Below are positions 13,401 to 25,400 of a DNA stretch of 64,000 nucleotides, piece by piece (positions within the stretch are counted from its first letter, which is position 1; each line of letters begins with the position of its first letter). The position numbers and the translations under genes were made by a program. The stretch is from Strongylocentrotus purpuratus (lineage: Eukaryota; Echinodermata; Echinoidea; Camarodonta; Strongylocentrotidae). The stretch is taken from contig NW_022145596.1 in assembly GCF_000002235.5 (NCBI RefSeq), positions 29,115,867-29,179,866 on the forward strand. Reading direction: 5' to 3'. The notes beneath the pieces are model-generated. The model did no database searches. It was not told the origin of the DNA and saw only the letters and a list, made by a program, of their open reading frames with translations.

Positions 13401-16400
13401 TGGACCTAGTGGTGAGGAGGTAGAAGCGGCCGATATCCGACGGCACAACCCCGAGATGACCGCTGCTTCTGGTCAACATAGCAGACATTCCTCAGCTAGG
13501 TAAATGCATTGAATGATGTGAGCTGTTTTAGAGTCGTAAGGAAACCAATGTATGGTATTTTGAATAATAAGGATGATGATGATAATTATGATGATGAGGA
13601 TAATTATTATGAAAATTATGACGATGATGATGGTGATGATACTGATAATTATGATGATGATGATGATGATGAATTTAAGGAATGCTATGGGCTATTTGAG
13701 AGTCATTGGAAGCCAATGCATGGTGTGGTTAGTAATGATGCTGCTGGCAAGAGGTCAGGATAACAATAATGACAATGAGAATGATGATTTTCATAATGAT
13801 TAGTGATGATGTTATTGATGATAATGATAATAAAAGACAACAAATTTTCACAATTAATTTTGTGTGCCATTTTCATGAACAGCTTTACTTTGGCATCAAT
13901 GTGCCGTGGGGGGCTCCTGATGTCATGAAGTGAAATAGTTTCACAACATGGCACAAATTACATTGCTGACCGAGCTGCATGCCACAAAATGGCACGACTT
14001 TGCACGCACAATACAGGACATTGCACAACCAAAATTTGTGCTGTAGAAGTAAAAAACAAATTCCCAATATCCTGTGCTGGCTAGTACTTTGATAGTGCTG
14101 AATTCTGACTAAGTGAAAAAGAGGTACTCGTAATGAACTACATGAAAAATTGTACAATGATTCTTTTCTCCCAAATTTGTAAAGGCCCTGCTTGAAAACA
14201 AACCTGTTTTTTTCAGGAAGTATGACAATGGAATTTGAACCCATCTGTAATTAATTTAAATAGAATTTGTAGATCAAATTCATTTCCCTGTGATCTTTGC
14301 TCCCACTCACTCTCCCTTTCCAATACAGCAATACATGTAAGTCTAGCTTAGCAAAACTTCCTAAAGTATTTTAAGTGCTACAAGAGGAATTATATTCTGT
14401 AAATCAATGTTACTATTAAAGGAAGTCACACCATCGATATCATCTTGCACATTGACACCTAAGCCCTCCATCTATCTGTATAATCGTTCACATGTGTGAA
14501 AATGTAAGATGCAGTTTATATACTACATACAGAATATGGTATTTCCTTGTATCATACCTTGCTGTAAATGACATCAGCGCTCTGAATTTCTACATTGGTT
14601 TGGGTACAACCAGTTTACATACTTAAAGGTAAAGACCAGTTATGGTCATGCGATTGCATTGTGAAAGAAACGTTATGAAATCGATCAGAAAAGGTTGATC
14701 ATCTAGCATCTAGCATCTGCAAGGTTCTGGAATCATCAAAATGATAAGAAATTTGGCCCATTCTTCGTAAAGTTACAAGCACTATACACAGAAAGATGTA
14801 TATGGGACTACCCTATATCTCTCACAGACCATGAGAGAAACAAATTTACCAAATATATGAATTAGTAGGCGGTTTCCCGGCAAATTTTTTATCATCATGT
14901 ATTAGTCAAAACATATTCTTTCACATGATTGGTAATGAGAGCTTCCATTTCATTTTTTGAAATTGGGGCGTTTCCAATACTGGTCTTTACCTTTAAGCTA
15001 AATGTTAAAGTGTATGAAATGTTAAAGTCTTAAACATTGGAGATTACCGCTGCACACAGCTTTAAAATCTTTAAATGAGGAAATGAAGTTTAGTGTGCAT
15101 GGTTAAACACATCTATGGGAAAAAGATCTGGACTTCCCTCTCTCTCCTGTTGGGCGTGCACACAACCTTCAAAAAACTCATTGAATCATTATCGGATCAA
15201 TTAATCAGCTACCACTTCAGTTAATTAAGAATCACTTTCACTTTCAAATATTAAAATATATTTGTCAGACCTCTAAATCAAAAGGAAAAATGAAATTAAT
15301 GAAGATTACCAAGTACAACCAAATTGTAAACAACCTTTGATAGAATAAATTAAATGTAGTCTCATCCTGGGTTTGACTAAAAGTTATATTGGGTTACTGC
15401 AAATCATTATCCTTTGTTTTGTTTACTGCTTTATTTACATGATGAAAAGGCACTTTACTCTTAAAGGGGAAACATACATCATGCATGTACTAAAACCATT
15501 CAAGGATATGATGTGCAATTTTTTAACTTCTTGTTCCGTCTTCCTTCATGCCCAAAACTCTGCTGGCAATGGGACAGATATATATACGAGCCACATGATC
15601 TAAAAATCACATGACACTTACTTTCCAACGTCATATAAACATCAATATCAGGTCATGAGATATTGTGTTCAGCTTATACACAATGAACTTATGAAGATAT
15701 TTTCCAAACTAATTCACACTTAGTAATATCCTGTTTATCATTGGTAATCGTTTCATTATTAGCACTAACAGTGCAAGTCTATTTCACTTTATTTTCTTTT
15801 ATAATTTCTTTTTAAATGAAAGAGGTTTTTCTTTACGACGGGAAAAGATTTTTTTTAAGAAGAAAAAAAAAAGGAAAACAAAGAATATATGTTTAACCTT
15901 GAAAGGTTACTATAATGTCTAAAGGAAATTTGTATTGTAAAAGGTATACGCAGAAACTTTTTTTGTCTTACTCTTATACCACAAAGTGATGAAACAAACA
16001 AAACACTGACTTTTTTTTCTCAAATTCTTGAAAGTTATCTGCCCTTAATATGGTAAGTGTTTCCACTAATAGCATACAGTATGTTGTCACATGTCGATGT
16101 GTTGCTTTCTAGTTAAAATGTAGTTTTCTTGCTCGAAATTAATTCATAGGATTCCAGAATAATAACATTTTATTGAGGTTTTTTTCTTGTTACCCTGTAT
16201 AAAGGAATTGTTGGACTCATGTGAGCCAGTTCTTACTAGGAAGACATTTTTTTAATGCTTTGACCGTTTTGGTAAGACCATTGGCCTTGGGCCAAGGAAT
16301 TGAAGAAAAAATATTATTTTGTATTTGTTGGCAAAGGGTAAAGAGATATATATTATTGAACCCATTTTCCAGGGGATATACATAAACAACATGAACTTTA

Positions 16401-19400
16401 ATTAACCACACACATACATGTATGTCAAATCAGGGGTCTAACTTGGACATTTTTAATATTATATTCCAATGACTATCTCACCCTTATTTTCATGACCATC
16501 TTTGCTAACAACTATAACTTGTTTTGGATTCATTGTATTTGGTAGTGAATGATATGTAAACTAACTTTCCGACGCTATGATATAGATACAGTGCAATTTA
16601 AGCTTTGAATAGTAACATGATACTGTTGCAAGTTCGCCAATCAGACAGGAAAGAAAGATATTTAATTTGCAATTCCAGGGCCGTTACTTTCCTGTTAGGA
16701 AAAAAAGTATTGCTTTCTGTTTTGATTTTTAACTAGTATCGACAATAATAACCCTTGAAAACTAGTTCAGTTCCTTTATCATAATTTCGTAATTTTTGCG
16801 GTGGTCGCGTGACTAGATTTACAGTTATTGATGACTTTGGTTTCACATTTCAACTCCCTGGCTCTTTATGTCTGAAAGATGAGTGGTATCGCTATCAATC
16901 TTACTGCATTTGTTATCTAATGAACTTAGAAAAGTGAAAGAGGAGAATTTGTATTTTTGGAAAAGTTTTAAACAGTTTGTGTAGCAAGAAATTAATCATC
17001 ACAAAATGTCACAATCTTGCTGTATAATGCAAATGCAGATCTGTATACCGGTATCTACATAATATAATAGTATGACATAGCGATCCTTCAAACCCCGACC
17101 CCAAAAGTACCTCTTGACTGAAAATTTTATGGCTGTTAATGTGTAAGATATTTTCAGTGAAATCTGATAAAAAATATCGAGTACATCATTACATTAAAAC
17201 AAAAATTAAATAAAAAAAACATCATATTAGACTCATAATCTTATATAAAGTAAGTCATTCCTAAACGTAAATATTTGAAGAGAGAGAAGGGTTTACAATA
17301 TATTAGCAAGACTGGATATTAACATAAAGTTGTGGTTGCCCTTTGTTGGCCCAGATAAAGTTTCTGCGTCTCGCTCTAACAAGGAATATTCAATGACAAT
17401 GTTTCTCATTTTGTATTTGTGTGTGTTTCTTTTTAGCTTACAAATCATGTGAAAAGGAAACTATTGTAAGACTTTCACTCTAAATTGACTTGGTAACATT
17501 GTTGAAGGTTGATGAAAAATATGTAATTTTTGTATGAAATGTTACTTATTATATTCCTTCTACTGTACTTACCCTCTAACAGTAAAAAAATCCTGAGAAA
17601 ATTCTCAAACCACAAACTCCCTCTAACAGTGATTCACAGTAAATTCTGCTGACCATTTTTGAATTTTCCCAACCGTTTTTCATTGAAAATAAGACATAAA
17701 ACAGGCTATAAAAAATCTGTCAACACTTAAATATCTGTAATGGAATGTAGAGCCATTTTGATGCTTTGTGACGATTTACATTCACCTAAAATGTAAATAA
17801 ATTCTAATAATATAATTGGGAGAATTAAGGAATCGATCAGATCATTTTTTCCCAATTTCTATAATTTCACTAAGACTGTCAGATTATCTTTAATTGTACA
17901 TTTAACATTGAAGTCACTATCTTAGCACCATTTTCTCTCATCTGAACAATGTTACCAAGTCCCTTTAATGCATTACAAACAATTAAATATTTTGAGAATA
18001 TTCTTTTTAATTTGATATTCAGTAGACCTAGGCAGAGACTGCAGAGACCAGATGTGATCATCTTTGACAGTGTGGGAGACCTAGATGAGATCGACCCATC
18101 CGTGTGTCAAGTGCTCCCTCTATGTCAATGCCATGGTGACGGCACCCGCGGAAGGTGTGACCTGTATGTACACAGTGGAAGACGCAGGCCCGGAGAGAGA
18201 GACACAAGCCAAAATGAAGAAGGTTGGTTCTTTTAAAGCCCCCCTGCACTACTTATAGCTGCTTGCACCCTCTATATAGCAAACAATGCCTAATCGGTGA
18301 CCGTTGGTCCCCCATGGTTCCCTTTTTCTTACGTTAATTGAGAGCTGATTTGATGAGATAATCACCTGTCATATCATGCAGGGAGGTCTAATCCCTTTTG
18401 TTGAATCTAGTGCAGATAGGCTTTAACTGTGTGATCTATAGAATAGAAGAAAACACTTTTCTAGTCGAATGATCATGGAGATTTAAAAGAGAAAGTAAAA
18501 TTGATAGAATTTAATTCAATTCAATTCATGCACAAAATAACGTGGCATAAAAGTCACCTTCCAGCTGTTGCTGCAAATATATATAACATTAATTAGGCGA
18601 GGCGTCAAAAATATCGATACCAGCAGGCTGCCGCCTCACGTATTGGCGCATCGAGGCTGCAATTACGGCCGAAGCCTGGCTGGGGCAATTATTTTTCACT
18701 TATTAGCCCAGCCGGCTTGCGCCAGGCTGGGATCTGAGGCTCGGTTTCCATTCGAAAGGCGGCAGCCGGCGCATGCTTTTGTTCGGAGACCATTATGATG
18801 ACATCATGAGTTAATTGAGGGTCCTACCGCCAGCGGTAGCCGGCTGAGCTAATTTAAAAAATGCAGCCAGGACGCACAAGTGCAGTTAGCTGCCGCTGGC
18901 TGGTATATTTATTTTTGACGCCTCGCCTTAACATGCAATCAATTTATACAAAATCAGGAATAAATACAACACACAATTTAAAATGAGTATGTATAGGCCT
19001 AACCAGGCGCGTACACAGGGGGGGGGGGGGGGGGGGGGAAGGTTTGGGGGGTTAAACCCCCCTTTGGTAATTTTTTGTGTGTAAATTTTCAGCCCGATTT
19101 ATAAATGTTAAACCCCCCCCCCCCCCCTTGAAAAAATCCTGCGTACGCGCCTGGGCCTAACATAAACATACATGTGGATGAGTGCACCCAGAGTAATTAC
19201 CTCCTGAACCTGTCATTGTACAATGTCATGGCTCGTATGAGAAATGACCCCCTAAATCTATTTGTTTTGACATTCAGTAGCCGGACACGCCTTGATTTGT
19301 TGAAAACAATATGCATATATGTAGAGGATGAGTTTCATCCTCAGTGATGTGATTAAACTTTTCCCTGATTCAGCTATCTCTTCGAGTTGTTTAACCGATA

Positions 19401-22400
19401 AGCCAATTTAGTTACCTTACTTGTAGTTTTCATTACCCTCATCAGTTGCATTTTATTTTGAGAGGTGAGACCATAGAAGATCATAGAAGAAGAGAAGAGT
19501 CTCCTTTCTGATATTGAATTTTTTAAATTTCCTTCGGAGATAGAATGCTTTGTACGTTCACTATTTAAATTCAAACGGTGTGAATCAGCTATAATCAGAT
19601 CTAGATCTAGGCTCTGTAAAACAAAGCTTAGCAGTTGATTTATTTTGGTGATTGATTGCATTATTCACTATGGGCAATCAATCACTAAAATCAATTGTAC
19701 GATCAATAGCTGAGCTTTGTGTTTCGTGGCCCTAGTCTTCTAGACAAAGATAGAGCTAATATTAGAAACTGGTATTTTCTTTGATACGTAGATCAAGCAA
19801 GATGTATGTCCTTTGTCAAATGTTGTTGTTTTATTTCTTTGAAGATGTAAAACACTTACTGTATACATTATCTTTATTCAAGAGACAAGTTAATTCTATG
19901 GGGTTTCTGTGACCGCAAAAGTCCTACTTGAGTCACCTCAACCCGGTAGATTAAGAGTCTCACAGGCAGGATACATTTGTACATTATAAAAGGGAATGTG
20001 TAAAAATGTGTGTCCTACATGTATATCAAAGGCACAGCTACATGTGTGATGATACATTTTCTTTGGACAACAATTGAAATTTCTGAAATGTTTACTACAC
20101 AAAAGGGGAAGCATGATTACAAGAGAAATCACAGAGATTTTCCTCAATTTTCACTGATTTGACTCTCATCTATCCACTATTAAAAACTTTGATACAGGAT
20201 GGACCTGCCTTTTAAACAACATCCGGGGTTGGTTAATTTTATTACAATGTGAAACTTCTTGAATATATTATGATTTATTTCAAGGATCTTACACTCTCTA
20301 TCGCTTAACCACATTATTGATATACCGTAGTGGTTTGGATTTCATTTGCAAAAAATATTTATCACAGTTCTTCCAAATCCTGTATTTATATTCTTCCTTT
20401 TGTTTTGTATGAAGTAGTGGAATCTTCAAGACTTTTATGCACTAATTTTAAGAAACTAATATATGATCTCTTTGATAGTCATAGAATCCAAGAGAACTCA
20501 ATTTCTACAAGAATTTTTTTGTTTGTTTAAAGAAACAAAACAAAACACAAAACGACCCAGCACAACACAATACAACAGAACATAACACAATACAAAACAA
20601 AACAAAGCAATATGAAACAATAAAACAGCATAATTTGTCCCAAGTTCTTCACTTTTACTTTGTAAACAACAAAAAAAGGTGTTATATTTTATGTGAATCA
20701 TCTACTATACACCCTGCTCTTGTTAAGCTTTCATATCAATACCCAAAGTTAGCAGGATTATTACTTTTTTATTACCTAATATCTGACTTTCATGACTGTT
20801 ATATAAATTGTGACTTTATTAGTAAAATGGTACGGTGCTGCTATGAATGGAAAACACTGCGCTGAGACAGCTCTCAGGATGAGAAAAGGCAGTTTGCTGA
20901 AATTTCAGACCATGGATAAGTTCATCATTTGACAGAATAATGCTTTTTTGTAAAAGGATGAATCTTTCAAGCTGTTATAAGTAAGCAACATTGTAGAGTG
21001 TTCCAACATCAAGATATTAGTGTATGCATCTTTTTTGTATTGTCTACAGACGCCTTTCAAGACGTGAGTGATGCAAGCAGCGACACCTCTTCCTCCTCTG
21101 CTGCCAGCCCTGACTTCAGCGATGTCAGTGACCTCGAACTTGACCTTCCTCTGAGGTCCGCTTGGTCCAATCGTGGAGGCTGGTCGTCGCCAAACGCCAA
21201 CCCCTCCCCATCATGCCAGGAAGGAAGAAGAGATTCCGGCGTGCACGAAGCGGGAGAGACGTCCGTCAGGGTGTCTGTTCGAGAGGTTGTCGCCGAGATG
21301 GAGAGAGGACAGGGTTCAGGAGATGCTGCCGAGGATGGTGCTGTTGGAGGAGAGATCCAGGAAGCCCCCTCGTCTTCTGGTGGGTAGACTTTCATCACAT
21401 ATTCATTGATAATCTCTCTATGTCATACAATGGCTCAATGGTTCATTTCATTCTTCTCAATCAATTAACAAAAAACAATGACAATGTTATAGTTTAATTA
21501 TACAAATGCACATGTTCATGTTCGTGTATAATAATAATGGTGGCTTCTTATATAGCGCACATGTCGTTTTGTGACGCTCCTGGCGCTGCTTGATTATTAC
21601 CCTGGCTTTAGCAAGGCGGCCATTACGGCGCTCTAGCATTTCAAGGAATTAATTCCTACCAGGTACCCATTTCCATCACCTGGGTTGAGTGTGGCAAATT
21701 TAGATCAATGTCATGACAAAGGACATTAGTGCCATGGCGGGACTCGAACCACGGACCTTGTGATCGACAGTCAAGTGACATATTCACTCGACCACGACAC
21801 CTCTACGATAAAAGGAAAATGATATATGATAAAAGAAAAATACTTCATGAGATCGAGAGCCCAAACAGGCTGCTCTCTTTTCAGCTCTCTGAATTTTGCA
21901 TTATTTACCTATGTTCTTGACCTTCTTATGTTAACTTGAAGTTATCATTGTACTAATCAAGCAACCTGGACTGTTTTGGCAAAGTTTTGAACGGATTCTT
22001 GCTGCAGTTTTCTTTCAGTTAGAGAGAGAGAAATTTCACCCAGTTTGTATTGAAGTGTGCATGAGCTTGCTACGGTCAGCCATGATAAGAGCCTCTGCTG
22101 TGGCTACTTATTCATCATGGTCAGTCAGCCTTTGAACTTGTTCTATTGACTGTGTGTCCTACATTTCTATGGGACAATGGAGCTACTTAAGCTGTTATCT
22201 ATTCATCTTATTGTACTGGTATGTAGCCACTCTCTACCAAACTTTCAACTGTCATGTATTACACATACATACATGTACAAGGATCTCCAGACATTTTCAA
22301 ACTATCCCACTTTATTGAGGAAGTTTTCTGGACTCCCAATCCCATACTACGCTAACGCATCATCATCTTTTCATCTCCAGCTTATGAAATGTGGGGATGT

Positions 22401-25400
22401 GTGTCCAAATCCTGGCCCAAATGAACATGATGGATCTGTGGATGAGAACATATCTACTAGCACACCTACCCGTTCAAACGTTATTCATCACTATGACCCT
22501 GGGTACATGAAGTCTATTAACCAGACATCATGGATCATGACACATGCCACGCTTCCTACAAATGTCAGAAGCCTCATACAAGAACTTGGAATCTCGCAAC
22601 ACGATGAGGGAAGGTCATTGAAACGGAAGAGAACTCGTCGTAAAAGACGGGGAGGTAAGCCTCGTCAGAACTTGAACTCATCCTTGATCATGCCTCAATC
22701 TGCTCATGTAGCAAGGCCCCATGAAATTAACATTCCTGTGGTCATCACGTCCAGGGCACCACGTGCATCTGCCCCCCTGAGCAAACACCCATCACAGCAC
22801 CTCAGGAAAATCCCAGCAGCCACTAGTCTCCAGGGGAACAAGATTTCTCTAACAAGAGTGGGACTTTGGAACGCTCGATCCCTGATGAATAAAGAAACTG
22901 AAGTTTGTGACTTTATCATCTCGGAATGTCTTGACGTCCTAGCTGTCACAGAGTCTTGGCTCAGAGGCGATGGCAGGGACGGTCCTACAATTGCAGACAT
23001 ACAGAATACACTTCAGGACTTCAAACTCCTAAAACTACCCCGAAAAGGAAAGAGAGGTGGTGGTCTCTGTGTAATTTTGCGAAATTCCTTCTCTCCAAAA
23101 ATGAAGCCACATGTGTTTGACACATTTGAATGCCTTGAGGTAACTCTACGCTCTGGCCAGTCCAATGATCAAAGAAGCCTTTCACTCTTTGTAATCTATA
23201 GACCTCCATCATGCTCGCGGGGCCAGTCATTTGGACGTTTCCTGGTGGAGTTCTCAGAACTGCTAGAATCGGTCAACTTGCTCATAAATCAGGTGGTTAT
23301 TTTAGGGGATTTCAACATTCACGTTGACAATAAAACAAATGCAGATGCAAATAACTTTAAAGATCTACTGGAGTCGGCTGGTTTGAGTCAACTCATATCC
23401 CAGCCTACTCATATTAAAGGACACACTCTTGACCTGGTCATCATGAGAGAAACTGATCAGTCAATCAGGGACATTGTGGTAACTCAGACTTTGCCATCTG
23501 ATCACTCGGCGATCATCTTTTCACTCCCCTTCATGAGACCACCAATAACGACTAAAATCGTTCATGCTCATAAGTTACGTGAACTCGATATTGATCAATT
23601 CAAGTTAGATATTACCCAGTCCTTTGAAGCAGTTACTAAACTGGAAGAAATGGACATTGACCAGAAGGTAGATGTTTTCAATAACTCTCTTGCGTCAAAT
23701 CTTGATCGTCACGCACCAATCAAGCAAAGGAAAGTGAAACTGCGTCCCTATGCTCCTTGGTACAACCATGAAATCCGGAAGGCTAAACAAGCTCTTCGTG
23801 CAAGGGAAAGGCGTTGGAAAAAGACCAGGTGCTCATCTACAACAGTAGTATCTGATGATCTGAAGAAAGCAACGAGAGAATATAACCAGCTAGTCAATAG
23901 CTTTAGGAGTCAGCATCTCCACGAACTCATATCCACTAGCAACAGCAAACAACTGTTTAATGTGATTGACAGGATGACAGCTGAAAAGCCTTCTAAATCA
24001 CTGCCCTCATATCAGTCCAGTGCTGAAATCACTCAGAAGTTCTCAAAGTTTTTTGACAATAAATTCATCTATTGAGATCTTCATTTACTTCGTCTTCCAA
24101 CATCGCTGAAGTGGAAGTCAGTGACCATCATCTTGATAAGTTTGCGCCAGTTTCCCAAGCAGATGTACTGAAGATCATCAAGTCACATAAAATGAAATCA
24201 TGTGACTTAGATCCCCTACCAGCACCCATTCTTAGCCAATGTATAGAGCTTCTGGTTCCGGCCATCACGGACATAACCAACGACTCGCTAGAATGTGGAG
24301 TTTTCCCTTCAGCACTCAAGTCTGCTTTGATTCATCCCACCCTAAAACGACCATCTTTGGATGCAGAAAATTTGAGAAACTTTAGACCAATCTCAAATTT
24401 GCCATTTTTGGGCAAGGTAGTAGAACGAGTAGTCTCAAATCAATTTACTGAATACCTTACTGCAAATTCCCTTCTCGCATCCCGACAGTCTGCCTATCGT
24501 AAAAATCACAGCGTGGAAACTGCGTTACTTCGAGTCCAAGACGATATACTTCGTGCTTTGGATACTGGAGATGATGCGATTCTCATACTGTTAGACTTAA
24601 CATCAGCTTTCGACACTGTCGATCACCGTGTTCTTATATCCAGGTTGGAAACACGTTTTGGCGTCTCTGGAACTGCTACCAAGTGGTTTAAATCTTACAT
24701 CACTGGACGATACCAACAAGTGATCATCGATGGCTCACGATCCGATCCTACTCTGCTTAGGTGGGGGGTGCCACAAGGCTCCGTCGTCGGCCCTGTACTT
24801 TTTACATGTTATTCGACACCCTTAGAGGACATCATTCATTCCCACGGTTTCTCCTCGATGATATATGCCGACGACACCCAACTATATATTACTGTTAAGT
24901 CTGGACAAATTCTTCAAATGTTGCAGAAACTGGAAGATTGTCTACATGCCATTTGCTCCTGGTTGACTGAAAACTTTCTTCTCTTGAACGACAACAAGAT
25001 GGAAGTGCTCCACCTGTTTTCTCACCGAAGAAGAAATACAATAGAAGTCCCTCCGATTCAAATAACAAATGGTTCTGTAAATTCCTCCAAAACAGTTGTT
25101 AACTTAGGTGTCACATTTGACCAAAACCTTTCAATGCGCCCCCATGTAAATAGTATCTGTCGTAAAGCATCCTTCGCCCTGAGAAAAATTGGTAAAATTC
25201 GTAAATTCCTTTCCAAGTCATCCACTGAAATCCTCGTCCACGCATTTATCAGTTCACTCCTTGACAGTTGTAATAGCTTGCTCCATGGAATTCCGGAAAA
25301 AGATATGGCCAAGCTGCAAAGAATCCAGAACTCTGCAGCACGTCTAGTGTCTCTCACCAAAAAACATGACCATATTACACCAACCCTTAAACAATTGCAT

